Shown here piece after piece: positions 43,319-53,804 of a stretch of DNA of 64,000 nucleotides. The first letter of the stretch is position 1, and the number at the start of each line of letters is the position of its first letter. The position numbers and the translations under genes are program-made. This stretch comes from Dendrolimus kikuchii (Eukaryota; Arthropoda; Insecta; Lepidoptera; Lasiocampidae). Location of the stretch: NCBI GenBank assembly GCA_019925095.2, contig CM034392.1:19634387-19698386 (forward strand). The letters run 5' to 3'. The notes below the pieces were generated by a model. It had not been told where the DNA came from. It saw only the letters and a list, made by a program, of their open reading frames with translations, and ran no database searches.

Positions 43319-46300
43319 ATGCCGAATACGAGAAGCAGAATCGAAAAGGACGCTGCGCAGGCGAACAAGAAGAGTGCGACAGAGGTAGCAACAACCTCAA
43401 CGACAACTGGCAGTGTCACGGCGGAATCCGGAACAGAGACTAGCTCAGTAAAAGCAACGACCGTAAAAGCAACGACAGTAAAAGCAACTGCCGTAAAAGC
43501 AACGCCAACGGCGTCGGCAACGACAGTAAAAGCAACAATGCCGGTCTCTGTTACGGATTTGCAGCCACAACCACCGCCAGTTTTACGCGAAATACTTCGC
43601 AGAAAAGAATGCACTCTAGAAGAAACTTCAAGACCGCAGTCACTACGCTCCACGACTTCCCGCAGACGACTTGCCGAGCTGGAAGCCAAAGAGAGACTAG
43701 CCGCATTGAAGTTGAAACAGTTGGAGGCAGCCGTTGAACTCGAACAAGCGAGAATAAATAGGCTACAAGCCGAATCATCGGACGATGATGACGTCATCGA
43801 AGAAAGCGAACTACCATCAAGAAGAGTGGACATGTGGTTCGAGAGACTGCCGCAAACGCAGGAACCACATGCCACAGAACCCCCCCCCGCCCCAGCGACG
43901 TTAGCCAGCGATATAGGGAGAATGAATGAACGGGGACAGGGCGTCCACGTCGGAAATATGGCACGCGGACAACGGGTCTCAGAACGAGGCCCGCCTGCAC
44001 GTTCAAACGTCATGGATGTGACGTCACTGGCAGAAGCGATCACTGAAGCGGCGCGAACGAGCACAAGACAGGCGCAGCGATACATGCAAGAACTCCCGAC
44101 CTTTAATGGAAATAGTGGCGAATGGCTGTCCTTCCAGGCAGCCTTTCGGGAAACGGGAGGGAGCTTCTCAGCAGGGGAGAACGTCGCGCGCCTACGTAGA
44201 AGCCTAAGGGGAGCCGCACTGGAGGCCGTCAGTGCCCTGCTGATTACCCAGACGGGGCCTGAAGATATTTTGAAGGCATTGGAAAGAAGGTTCGGCCGTC
44301 CAGATGCCCTTGTGCTGGGAGAAATGGAGAAAATGAAGACATGGACACGAGTCACCGACAGCCCTCGGGACTTGTGCTTATTTGCCAACAAGATGGCAAA
44401 CCTAGTAGCAACAATTGAAGTATTGAACAAGCCGCAGTATTTACATAGCCCAGAGATGCTACGCGCGGCAGTGGAGAAGCTGACTCCAATCGTAAGGAAC
44501 AAGTGGTACGACTATGCAGCTATGAAGACCGAAGGGGTTCCGGAACTTAAGAAACTTGCGAGCTTCCTGAATGAAGAGGCAGACAAGTGCGCCGCGTATG
44601 CACCGATCGAACGCGAGAGCGAGATGGCACGATCGAAAAGGAGGACGGAGCACATACACATAGTGAACAACGACAGTGAACGCGTGAATATGAGAAAAAG
44701 TGAACCGTGCCCAGTCTGCAAACGCGATCATAAACTTAGCGATTGCCGCAAGTTCGTCGGTGCGGATGTGAGCGCGCGGTGGGACTTAGCCAAAAAGTGT
44801 AAAGTGTGCTTCCGCTGCCTGCGAAGTAGGCATCGACGTTCTTCGTGCCGCGCCCCGCCGTGTGGAGTGGAAAGGTGTACGCTACACCACCACCGCTTGC
44901 TGCATCACCAAAGGAGACCTGAAGTTAACGAGGTAAGTCCAAGTGCAGTGAGTGTGACGTCAGAACCGGCGGGAGAAGTGTTAGCGTCCGCGATCAACAG
45001 CGTTATCAATGATGGAAGAAACAAACGACGTGCCTATCTGAAGGTGGCCCCGGTCGCTATAACCGGACCGAGGGGCAGTCGTCACACCTACGCACTATTG
45101 GACGAAGGCAGCACCGTGACCATTATTGATGCGCAACTGGCCGAGCAACTGGGACTTAGCGGACCACGGGATCCCATGAAGATGCAGGGAGTCAACGGTG
45201 AAGAATCATCGCATGACTACAGCATGCGAGTGTCCGCCAGGATAAGAGGCTCATATGAAACAGAAGAACACACACTGAGGGACGCTCGCACAATAAAGAA
45301 CATGAGCTTCTTCAGCCAGACCGTTCATCGGAGCGATGTGCAGGGCTGTGCACATCTGCAGGAGATAGAAAATGTACTCATCTATGAAAGAGCTACACCG
45401 AAGATACTAATCGGCCAAGATAATTGGGAGCTGATTATTTCAAATGAAGTACGTAAAGGCCCGCGTCACCAACCGATCGCCTCTCGTACGCAGCTGGGTT
45501 GGGTGCTGCACGGCTGCCGCACCTCAACCACATCGCCGGTCGTGTTCTGCTCACACTTGAGCATGATGGAAGAAGACCACGACCCGCTTGAAGAAATTAT
45601 GAAAAAATATTTCGCGTTGGAATCACTGGGAATCGAACCCAGAACGCAGGTTAGCGATCCGCAACAACGCGCCGTGGAAATATTGGAAATGAAAACTCGT
45701 CGTTTGGAAAATGGACAATTTGAAACGGGACTTTTATGGAAAGATGAAAGTTCACCTATGCCAAATAATTATGAAAATGCATTGAAGAGACTTCAGAACT
45801 TAGAAAAAAAATTGGATCGCGATGAAGAGCTTAAAGCGAAGTATGAAGAGAGAATTAGAAATTTAATGTTGTCAGGCTACGCCGAGAGCGCCTCCACTCC
45901 CCCCACCAGCGGGAGGACGTGGTATCTTCCCCACTTCGCCGTCGTGAATCCAGACAAGGAGAAAATAAGGGTGGTCCACGACGCAGCCGCCAAGTATCAT
46001 GGCAGAAGTCTGAACGATATGTTGCTGCCTGGACCCGACCTTCTTCGATCACTACCGGGAGTCATCATGAAGTACCGGCAGTATCCAGTGGCAGTGTCTG
46101 CCGACATAAAGGAAATGTTCATGCAAGTGAAGATCATAGAAGCCGACAGGGATGCATTGCGCTTTCTGTGGCGTGCCAACCGCCGCGATAGCGAGCCTCC
46201 AGAGGAATATAGAATGACGTCGCTCATCTTTGGTGCAACGTCTTCGCCTTGCGTAGCCTTGTACGTGAAAAACAGGAACGCAAGGGAATTTGAAAATGAA

Positions 46301-47920
46301 GACAGAGAAGCGGCGAGGGCAATAGTGGTCAATCATTACATGGACGACTATCTGCAAAGCCTTCAAACAGTTGAAGAAGCCAGGAAAATGACAGCTGCCG
46401 TTGATAACATACAGCGGCGAGCGGGTTTCCAACTACGAGGGTGGACCTCCAATTATAAGGAGGCGATTTCAAGCTTCGCGCCATCCGGTCAAATCACCGT
46501 TGAAATCGGCGGGAGCGAAAAAGAAAATAACGTTGAAAGAAAATTCAAGAAAATCAACGGGAAAATGTTAATGTTGTCTGAGCGTAAACTCATTGCGCTC
46601 GCACAACGCGAATCGTTCGGCGATAAACCGCTCGATACGATACGTCGACGTCATAACAAGGGAGAGCTCGCCGGTTTAACTATAGAAACCGACGAACATA
46701 ACATATTGCGACTGCGAGGAAGAATCGACGAGGCGCAAGAAATAAGCTACGAGATGGCCAATCCTGCCATCTTAGACGGGAAACATAAATACACAAAGTT
46801 GTACATACAACATGTACACGAGAAACTACACCATGGTGGCGTCGAGATGGTGGTCAACGAGCTACGACAGCGGCTGTGGGTTATGAAGATACGGCCCTCA
46901 GTCAAAGCAGTGTTGAGGAACTGCCTCCAATGCCGACTGAGGAGGGCCCAGCCAGCGAGTCCATCGACGGGGAGCCTGCCTGCAGCTCGCCTGGCGCATC
47001 ACTCGCGCCCCTTCACCTTCACGGGCGTAGACTATTTTGGCCCACTGGAGGTGACCGTGGGCCGTCACCGGGAGAAAAGATACGTGGCGTTATTCACATG
47101 TATGACGTCACGGGCACTACACCTCGAGGTCGTCGCGTCGCTGAGTGCTGACTCAGCCATCAACGCGCTGCGCCGCTTCATAGCGCGGCGCGGCGTCCCC
47201 ACCGAACTCTGGAGCGACAACGCTACGTGTTTCCGCTCGGCCGACCGCGAACTCGCGGAGGCTGGGCGCGCCGTCGAAGAAGAAGCGTCGCGCCGGCAGA
47301 TCGCCTGGCGGTTCTTACCGCCGGCGGCACCCTTCATGGCCGGCGCCTGGGAGCGCATGGTGCGCACCGTGAAAGAGGCGTTGCGCGTCACCCTGCGCGA
47401 GCAGCGCCCGAGCGATGAGACGCTCGCCACACTGCTCGCCGAAGTCGAAGCCACCGTGAACTCGCGGCCGCTCACTCATGTGGCCGTGGGTCCCGACGAG
47501 CCCCCAGCCATCACGCCGAACCTGCTACTCCTGGGGCCGAACTGCCACATGCCGGCCCCCGGGAACTTCGAGGCCAGCGACGTGACTGCGCGCGCGCACT
47601 GGAGACGCGCGCAGTACCTCGCCGATGTCTTCTGGCGACGGTGGGTGCGGGAGTACCTGCCGCTACTACAATACCGGCGGGAGCCCTACGCAAGTGGTGA
47701 CAACCCTAAGGTAGGCGATTTGGTTATTATTTGCGACCCAAATCTGCCCCGCAACACATGGCCCCGAGGACGAGTGACTGCAGTGCATCCCGGCAGAGAC
47801 GGCGAGGTTCGAGTCCTGGACGTGACGACGGCCAGCGGACGAGTGCTGAGGCGGCCTACCAAGAGAGTCGTCGTGCTGCCCATAGGAGAATCGCGAGACG
47901 CGACGGCGGGAGAATGTTGA
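43319..47920 (+). CDS. BEL/Pao gag-pol polyprotein, unit 2 (open frame, RNase H region missing)
   Basis: The product has 1533 residues and starts MPNTRSR. Domains in order: a Ser/Thr/Lys-rich N-terminus with VKAT repeats; a helical Lys/Glu region near 120-155; a DUF1759 gag region at about 255-400 (FNGNSGEW); CCHC-type zinc knuckles at about 460-530 (CPVC, CKVCFRCL); a retroviral-type aspartic protease near 590 (LLDEGSTVT); reverse transcriptase at about 865-1040 with catalytic YMDD at 1007-1010; an integrase zinc-binding HHCC region at about 1165-1206; an integrase core with D near 1238 (GVDYFGP), D near 1299 (WSDNATCF) and E near 1344 (GAWERMV); and a DUF5641-type C-terminus at about 1430-1525. 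Only about 36 residues separate the end of reverse transcriptase from ERKLIALAQ, where family members carry the Peptidase_A17/RNase H domain. The stop overlaps TGTTGA at 47915-47920. Confidence 0.9.
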   Translation: MPNTRSRIEKDAAQANKKSATEVATTSTTTGSVTAESGTETSSVKATTVKATTVKATAVKATPTASATTVKATMPVSVTDLQPQPPPVLREILRRKECTLEETSRPQSLRSTTSRRRLAELEAKERLAALKLKQLEAAVELEQARINRLQAESSDDDDVIEESELPSRRVDMWFERLPQTQEPHATEPPPAPATLASDIGRMNERGQGVHVGNMARGQRVSERGPPARSNVMDVTSLAEAITEAARTSTRQAQRYMQELPTFNGNSGEWLSFQAAFRETGGSFSAGENVARLRRSLRGAALEAVSALLITQTGPEDILKALERRFGRPDALVLGEMEKMKTWTRVTDSPRDLCLFANKMANLVATIEVLNKPQYLHSPEMLRAAVEKLTPIVRNKWYDYAAMKTEGVPELKKLASFLNEEADKCAAYAPIERESEMARSKRRTEHIHIVNNDSERVNMRKSEPCPVCKRDHKLSDCRKFVGADVSARWDLAKKCKVCFRCLRSRHRRSSCRAPPCGVERCTLHHHRLLHHQRRPEVNEVSPSAVSVTSEPAGEVLASAINSVINDGRNKRRAYLKVAPVAITGPRGSRHTYALLDEGSTVTIIDAQLAEQLGLSGPRDPMKMQGVNGEESSHDYSMRVSARIRGSYETEEHTLRDARTIKNMSFFSQTVHRSDVQGCAHLQEIENVLIYERATPKILIGQDNWELIISNEVRKGPRHQPIASRTQLGWVLHGCRTSTTSPVVFCSHLSMMEEDHDPLEEIMKKYFALESLGIEPRTQVSDPQQRAVEILEMKTRRLENGQFETGLLWKDESSPMPNNYENALKRLQNLEKKLDRDEELKAKYEERIRNLMLSGYAESASTPPTSGRTWYLPHFAVVNPDKEKIRVVHDAAAKYHGRSLNDMLLPGPDLLRSLPGVIMKYRQYPVAVSADIKEMFMQVKIIEADRDALRFLWRANRRDSEPPEEYRMTSLIFGATSSPCVALYVKNRNAREFENEDREAARAIVVNHYMDDYLQSLQTVEEARKMTAAVDNIQRRAGFQLRGWTSNYKEAISSFAPSGQITVEIGGSEKENNVERKFKKINGKMLMLSERKLIALAQRESFGDKPLDTIRRRHNKGELAGLTIETDEHNILRLRGRIDEAQEISYEMANPAILDGKHKYTKLYIQHVHEKLHHGGVEMVVNELRQRLWVMKIRPSVKAVLRNCLQCRLRRAQPASPSTGSLPAARLAHHSRPFTFTGVDYFGPLEVTVGRHREKRYVALFTCMTSRALHLEVVASLSADSAINALRRFIARRGVPTELWSDNATCFRSADRELAEAGRAVEEEASRRQIAWRFLPPAAPFMAGAWERMVRTVKEALRVTLREQRPSDETLATLLAEVEATVNSRPLTHVAVGPDEPPAITPNLLLLGPNCHMPAPGNFEASDVTARAHWRRAQYLADVFWRRWVREYLPLLQYRREPYASGDNPKVGDLVIICDPNLPRNTWPRGRVTAVHPGRDGEVRVLDVTTASGRVLRRPTKRVVVLPIGESRDATAGEC

Positions 47921-48220
47921 CGACGACAAACACAATGTATGAAACTCACCGACCCGTCTCAATAGGCGATAAGAACATAGGTATAATTTGCTAAGCCTCA
48001 TAGACTATGTAGACGCGACCGTTAGGCGCAGGAAAGAGACGGGTCGGACTGAGATAGATATAGTTTATTTTTAACCGTTATTAATTTGAAATTAAATAAA
48101 TAAATTATAATTATAAGAATTGAATATAAAATGTAATAAGCCTTAACTCACTAGGAAATAAATGTTGTAGCGTTGTGCCTTTTATTGAAAGTAGGACCCT
48201 ATTAGATCCCGGTAAATGAG

Positions 48221-48377
48221 ACCGGGCTACGGGCGTGCAGAACGCCGCCTGGAGCCCGGGACTCAGCATGTAAAGGGAACCGGGTTACAGGCGTGCAGAA
48301 CGCCGCCTGGAACCCGGGACCCAAAAGGGTAGCGGAAACCGGGCTACGGGACTGCAGAACGCAACCGGAGCCCGGGA
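48221..48377 (+). repeat. Three tandem hairpin repeats, unit 2
   Basis: In sequence it appears the same as the array at 31985-32141. Its conservation in all three copies shows it belongs to the BEL element and not to the Jockey. Confidence 0.85.
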
Positions 48378-48388
48378 TCCGTGAGGTA

Positions 48389-48443
48389 TGCCTGCACTAC
48401 TGCCTACTCCGAACGCGAGTAGGCCATAATGATAGTGCAGGCA
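48389..48443 (+). repeat. Two-tier inverted repeat, unit 2
   Basis: TGCCTGCACTA/TAGTGCAGGCA is the outer stem and GCCTACTC/GAGTAGGC the inner stem, as at 32153-32207. Confidence 0.85.
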
Positions 48444-48535
48444 GACGTCCGCGCTAACCGGAGCCCGGGATTGGACTTGACTTTATGTTGTTGGTCCGAA
48501 GACCTTACAACTTTACCGGGGTTTTTGGGGCGAGT

Positions 48536-48554
48536 GCCTTCGCGAAGCGAAGGC
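48536..48554 (-). repeat. Hairpin in Jockey 3' UTR
   Basis: There is an 8-bp perfect stem with a GAA loop, extendable to 13 bp with one wobble (CGAGT/GCTCG). It could be a 3' recognition structure for the reverse transcriptase. Confidence 0.6.
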
Positions 48555-48839
48555 GCTCGAGCCCGGGGGGGCAACTTGCTCGAGGGAGCTCCCTAAGGAG
48601 TTTTACCTCGGCTGGACTGTTGCCATGAGAGGGGGATGAATTTAATGATGCCCACCATAGGGCGACACAAAGCACTAATTGAGAACGGGCGACGGGTAAT
48701 ATAAAGCCCGAGGGGAAGGATCCCGGCGGGCCGGGATCGGCGGTTCGCGGCGGCCTACACTATCTTACTGCCGTTTCGTAACGTGTTATGGCTGGGAGAG
48801 AAGAAACGGCGAAAGAAACTTCCCAGCAACACGCCTAGT

Positions 48840-51755
48840 CTATCCTGTGGGGGGGCTATGTCTCCTAACGTCCCTCGCAGGGACGTGGAGAGATCTTGAT
48901 TGGCGGCGCCTGAGACGCCGCCGTCTGTGTCTGTCTGTCCGTGCCTGCCAGCCTGCCGTCCTAACCGCGGGCGGGCTGATCCGGGCCAGCCGTTTTGTGA
49001 TAACGTCGACCCTGTCCGTGAGGACGTTACGCGGCCGTCGTACGAGAGCCTTTCGCCGAGGCTTATAATCGGACGCGGACACGACGAGCGGATTTCGATG
49101 ATGCGGCGCGAGATCGAAATACTTACGCGAGAGCGACGTAATGTAGTTTTTGATGGAGGGAAGCTCCAGATCGCGGTGGAGGTCGACGTTACGCATATAG
49201 AGGGGAGCACCGACGGCTCTGCGCATGAATTTATTCTGCACAATTTGCAGTTTATCTAATAGGGCAGGCTTGGCATGGCCGAATACCACACTCGCGTATG
49301 TCATGATCGGGCGGATGCATGTTTTATACAGAGTAAGCTTGTGTCTGAGGGACATTTTGCTTCGTTTGTCTATCATGGGTGCTAAACGACCCATCACAAA
49401 TCGCGCTCTATTTCGGACTATAGTGATATGCTCGTTGAAGCGCAAGTTCCGATCTAGGGTGACACCAAGATATTTGGTGTACTTTGCCCAGGGGATTTGT
49501 TGGTCGTAGAGCGAAATGGTTTTTAGGCGAAGGCTAGCGCGTTTGGGGGAGCGAAGCGTGCCCGGGGAAAAGAACATTGCTGCGCTTTTCTCCGGGTTTA
49601 CCTCTATCCTCCATTTGCGAAACCATTCGCCTAGCTCTGTGACAGCTGCCTGCAGCCGGACGCAAGCCATTTGTCGGTTGCGATCTGATGTATAGAGTGC
49701 GGTGTCATCCGCGAAGAGGGCCAACTCCACATCTGGAGTTTTTGGGATGTCGCTGGTGTACAGCGTGAAGAGTAGTGGCGACAGGGCCGAGCCCTGTGGT
49801 ACACCGGCTGTGAGTGGGTGAGGGGACGAGCGCGTTCCCTCCACTCGAAAACGGAAGCTACGACCTAGGAGGAAGTCTCGCAAGATGAGCACGAGTCTGT
49901 CTGGCACACCGAACTGGTACAGCTTGTAAATCAAGCCGTTGTGCCAGACCTTGTCGAAGGCTTTTGCTACGTCTAGGAACAGTGCGGCTGTTCCTATAGG
50001 GCGGGGGCGATGGGCAAAGTGAGATAATATGTGCTCCGTGATGCGGTGCACCTGTTGGACGCATGAGTGTCTGGCACGGAAGCCAAATTGCTCATCGGGT
50101 ATTAGATGTTTGCTGAAGGCAAAATCTCTAAGTCGAGAGAGGATGACCCTTTCGTAAAGCTTGCTGAGTGCGCTCAGTAGGCTGATTGGACGGTAGCTGG
50201 ACGGTTTATTAGCCGGTTTTCCCGGCTTGTGAATACCGATGACATCTGCCTCCTTCCAGATCGCGGGAAAGGAGCAGTTTGTTATGGCGGCATTGAAGAT
50301 GCTCACCAGGATTATAATTAGATGGGCGGGTAGAAGTTTTAAAACGCGATTGTTGATGCCATCGGTCCCTGGGGCCTTTCGCGGTTTGAGAGACTTGATC
50401 AGATCTTGCACTTCTTCGACCGTGACCGTGTCGAGTGTGGTTTCCGCTGGTAAGGAGGATCTACGTTCGACCTCGGAGTCTACCTCCGTCAGGTGTGACT
50501 GGTCGACGTTTTGCGTAGTGGGGGAGCATTGAAGCTCTAGACTCTGAGCAAGGCACTCGGCCTTCTCCTCGTCATCGAACGCCTCGGTGTTGTCGGCTCT
50601 TTCTAGCGCGGGTATGACAGTAAGGGTGTCTGATCTGAGAGCTCTAGCCAGCTTCCAGTACGCCTGGTGAGTTGGTTCGATATCTCTCAACGTTCTGTCC
50701 CAACGTTGTTCCCTGACTTCCCGGATACGTAGTTTAACCTCGCGCTCTAGTTCGCGGAGTCGGACTCTGTTATCCTCGGTGGGATATCTGTCGTGAGCTC
50801 TGGAGGCGGCTCTCTTTTCCCTCAGCAGTACCCTCACCTCGTCCGGCAGGCATAAGTGGCGGTCATCCTCCACTGGCACCTGCCTGGACGAGTTCCGCAC
50901 TGCGGATTGAAGGTGGCTGGTGAGAGCCTCGATTGCCGTCTCCGTGTCTTGGCGGGACTCGATATGGTCCGGGATGCGGTCCAGGTCTTCTGAGCTGGTT
51001 GCCTTGAGGAGGGTCTCAAGTCTCAACCAGTCCACAGAGGTCCTAGTTTCAGATGTCTGGTCTGTCTGTGGTCCTAATCTGAGTATAACCGGACGATGGT
51101 CCGAGTCTATATCGTCCATCGTTTCGATCGAATGGAACTGAAGGGTTACGCCCCTCAGTAATGCTAGGTCGAGAATGTTTGGGGTCCCCCAGTCGCGGTT
51201 GGGGGGGTATCTTGTGGGGGTCAAGGGAGTTAGTATATCAAACAAAAGACTGTCTGATATATTTATGAGTGCTCTGCCATTGGGGTTAGTGGTATTGCAA
51301 TTCCACTGCTCGTGTTTGCAATTCAGATCCCCGGCTATTATAACAGCCGGGCCTAAGTTGAATAGGGCTTCTAGGTCTTTCTTATTAAGGGGTTTTTGGC
51401 ATGCGAGGTATGCTGAGACTATGACTAGGGGTTGGTGGCCAGTCATTGCTAGTCTGCAGGCGGATACCTCCATACCTTCTAGTGGGGGGGTGACTAGGGG
51501 CATGCAATGTAGAGATCTTCTGAAATAGATCAGGGTGCCGCCACCACGGCCTATCCTGTCATGTCTAGTGACCCGATAGTTAGAGATCTTTGGATCTCTA
51601 TCACTCGGTTTCAGGAAGGTCTCCTGCACTAGTAGTATATCTACTTGATTGGTAACCAGGAAGTCATGGACCAAGTCGCGCTGGTTTCGAAGGCCGTTGG
51701 CGTTATAAGTCGCCAGAGTCAATGAGCGTGGTTTATTCCTACCTACATGCGCCAT
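48840..51755 (-). CDS. Jockey ORF2: AP-type endonuclease and reverse transcriptase, copy 2
   Basis: The product has 971 residues and is essentially identical to copy 1, with the same endonuclease motifs (TYNANGLRN, QETFLK, SDHRPV) and reverse-transcriptase motifs (AFDKVW, GVPQGSALSP, FADDTA). The start is the ATG of MAHVGRNKPRS at 51755, 37 bp after the ORF1 stop, which suggests reinitiation or coupled translation. It has no RNase H domain. An intact frame in both copies indicates recent insertion and duplication. Confidence 0.9.
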   Translation of the reverse strand: MAHVGRNKPRSLTLATYNANGLRNQRDLVHDFLVTNQVDILLVQETFLKPSDRDPKISNYRVTRHDRIGRGGGTLIYFRRSLHCMPLVTPPLEGMEVSACRLAMTGHQPLVIVSAYLACQKPLNKKDLEALFNLGPAVIIAGDLNCKHEQWNCNTTNPNGRALINISDSLLFDILTPLTPTRYPPNRDWGTPNILDLALLRGVTLQFHSIETMDDIDSDHRPVILRLGPQTDQTSETRTSVDWLRLETLLKATSSEDLDRIPDHIESRQDTETAIEALTSHLQSAVRNSSRQVPVEDDRHLCLPDEVRVLLREKRAASRAHDRYPTEDNRVRLRELEREVKLRIREVREQRWDRTLRDIEPTHQAYWKLARALRSDTLTVIPALERADNTEAFDDEEKAECLAQSLELQCSPTTQNVDQSHLTEVDSEVERRSSLPAETTLDTVTVEEVQDLIKSLKPRKAPGTDGINNRVLKLLPAHLIIILVSIFNAAITNCSFPAIWKEADVIGIHKPGKPANKPSSYRPISLLSALSKLYERVILSRLRDFAFSKHLIPDEQFGFRARHSCVQQVHRITEHILSHFAHRPRPIGTAALFLDVAKAFDKVWHNGLIYKLYQFGVPDRLVLILRDFLLGRSFRFRVEGTRSSPHPLTAGVPQGSALSPLLFTLYTSDIPKTPDVELALFADDTALYTSDRNRQMACVRLQAAVTELGEWFRKWRIEVNPEKSAAMFFSPGTLRSPKRASLRLKTISLYDQQIPWAKYTKYLGVTLDRNLRFNEHITIVRNRARFVMGRLAPMIDKRSKMSLRHKLTLYKTCIRPIMTYASVVFGHAKPALLDKLQIVQNKFMRRAVGAPLYMRNVDLHRDLELPSIKNYITSLSRKYFDLAPHHRNPLVVSASDYKPRRKALVRRPRNVLTDRVDVITKRLARISPPAVRTAGWQARTDRHRRRRLRRRQSRSLHVPARDVRRHSPPTG

Positions 51756-51792
51756 TTGTTACCGGTAACAAAATTTTAACTAGGTTGTTTAG

Positions 51793-53398
51793 TTATAACG
51801 ACCTAAGTATCTGGAGGAGGTACGCGTGATCCATTTCAATCACGAGTTGATCCCGGAGGGAGGGTTGACTTGACTCTGAAACTTGTCTCAGTTTCCGAGC
51901 CAAGAGTTGGACCTCTTCTAGGTCGAAGGGCAAGTTCTTGGCGAATTTAGTCGCCAAGGCTAAGTCCTCCGCTATAGAGTGGTGTGCTGACGGCCCAGAA
52001 GGTGCCTTCGAAATGGGGGCGGGGGCGGAGGTGGCCGGGAGTAAGCCGGCCGTAGCTGGGGCGCGCGCCCTTAACGGTGGGAACGCTTCCATCGCGGGAA
52101 GACCCGTCCAGTGGTTTACCACTGGAAGGGGGGCCGCCACGAATGCGGGTTTGTTCGGCACTTTCTTAGTGCCTTTTTGGGCATTGTCCTTTCCGACCTT
52201 ACGTTTGGGTCGGGGGGCGGCAGGGCAGCCTCTGTAGTTTGCGGGGTGACCCGCTTTGCCGCAGAGGATGCAGCTCGGTGGCTCCGGGGAGTCCCGGGTG
52301 CGAGTGCACTCCGGGGTCCCGTGGTCCCCCAGGCACTTGACGCACCTGGGACGGGATTGACAATGTAGGGCAGAATGCCCATAAAGTTGGCAGCGATGAC
52401 ACTGCCGCAATGCATGTTTTTCGTGTGGACGTTCCACCCGAAGGCCAGAGAGGCCACAGACCTTCTGAAGTTGGAAGATCTTTTTCCCCTCTGGGGAGAG
52501 GTCAAGGACAATCAATACCAGGTTTAGAGGCGACTTTGTGGCGTCGCCTCTGTGCATACGGTGCACTTCGTGCACCGGTAGCGTTTGAGATTTAAGGTCC
52601 TCGAGAATGTAGGAACACTCGATTTCCTGTGGGAGTCCGCGGATTACAGCCCGAAGGCGTTTTTCTTCCGGCAAGGCATAAGTGTAGTAACCGATTTTAC
52701 GGTCACATAATAGAGATGTTAGGGCGCGGTGGTCACTTGAAGACGTGACCATAACTTTGATGCCGTGTTGGGTATCACGGGCTTCTTTAATAGAAATTGC
52801 CTTACCTGGCAATTCCGAAGCGAGTTGGAGCCAGTGGGCTTTTTCGCGGATAACTAGGGGTGGCGGTGGGCGCTGGGAAGGTGGCCCAGGGCGGCTGGAG
52901 GGTGCCGCTGTCGGTTTGCTGCCCGCAGTGGGTGCGGGGTTGGGGGGGACCTCCCTCTGGGTCTTACGCTTTTTCGAGCGATTGACGGTTATACGGTTGT
53001 CCCGGCGCGGAACCGCGGGAATACGAGGCGCGCGATTTTGGTGCCACACGGTGCGTATCGCTGAGCGGGGGTGCGGGCGGCGGGCGAACCGGTAACGTAG
53101 CGGGTACGGACGCGGGGGGGGCGAGCGCTATGGCGGAGCGCAGGTAGTCCGCGGTAAGCGCGGCGGCGGAGGTCGCGGGGGGTGCGATGGTCGCGGCAGA
53201 CGCGGGCGCGGGGAGGGGGGCCTGCCCGGGGGCCCCTTGCAGGTGTATCGGTTTCTCGGAATTAAGTTCCGAGATAACGGACGCGATTGATTGGGACTCC
53301 GCAGTCCCCAAAAATTGATTTAGTACCTGAGGGAATTGCTGCCGTAAAAACGACAGCAAACCCTCCAACGGCGATGGAGAAGACTCCACGCCGTCCAT
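51793..53398 (-). pseudogene. Jockey ORF1, copy 2, with 202-bp internal deletion
   Basis: The first frame starts at the ATG 53398. The second frame, open from 53049 to 51793, carries the zinc knuckles. Relative to copy 1, the bases corresponding to 42083-42284 are missing at 52993/52994 (GTTATA joined to CGGTTG). 202 is not a multiple of three and the parts remain out of frame. The three CCHC knuckles are all conserved. Confidence 0.8.
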
Positions 53399-53562
53399 TG
53401 TCCCTAAAGGGGACGAACGATTTGGTGGAAAAACCACCTGATGACGCACTTTTCACTGCACTGTCACAGAAAAAACACAAATCGACCGTGTGAGCGAACG
53501 AACACAACGAACACGAATAACGGACTGCCGAGGCGGAACGGGAGACGTGCGCGCGCGACGAA

Positions 53563-53804
53563 CGACAGCGGGCGAATGGGTGAATGAGGTAATAGTAAGG
53601 GCGCTCAGCGCTTTATATTTATACTAATGAAGCGGGGGGCGAGGTAAACACCCATTACGACGTCCCGCTAACAACAACTATGGGTCACAACTGTGTAAGG
53701 ACCCTCGAAATGTACTAAGATCTAGGGTGTACCAAAATGTATAATAGTGGTAAGTTAACATAAGGCTTAATGAATGTAAAATTAAGGAAATAAAGTAAAG
53801 GGGG
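53563..53804 (+). other. BEL 3' untranslated region, unit 2, right of Jockey, with polypurine tract
   Basis: It runs from CGACAGCG through GGGCGCTCAGCGCTTTATAT to the polypurine tract at 53784-53804. The first bases (GGCGAATGGGTGAATGAGG) differ from the leftmost unit (CACGTTTTTGTAATGAGG). Confidence 0.7.

Larger units (their letters stand above)
47921..48455 (+). other. BEL 3' untranslated region, unit 2, left of Jockey
   Basis: It contains the 12-bp inverted repeat (47949-47960 / 48036-48047), the A/T-rich stretch with AATAAA words, the hairpin array and the two-tier inverted repeat. It ends at GTCCGCGCT, where the Jockey 3' end starts. Confidence 0.75.
48456..53562 (-). mobile_element. Jockey-clade non-LTR retrotransposon, copy 2 (with 3' UTR)
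   Basis: This is about 5.1 kb inserted between GTCCGCGCT and CGACAGCG of BEL, defined by comparison with the empty site at about 32221. ORF1 is disrupted and ORF2 is open. The 3' untranslated part (48456-48839) holds a strong hairpin, GCCTTCGC-GAA-GCGAAGGC, at 48536-48554. There is no poly(A) tail, and the terminal AACCGGAGCCCGGGA resembles the third BEL hairpin repeat. Confidence 0.85.

Noticed and set aside
43255..44502. A 415-codon open frame on the minus strand over gag
   Set aside because: It lies opposite the BEL gag frame. Its Ser/Val/Ala-rich product mirrors the sense codons, and the matching unit-1 region is broken. It is treated as a composition shadow.
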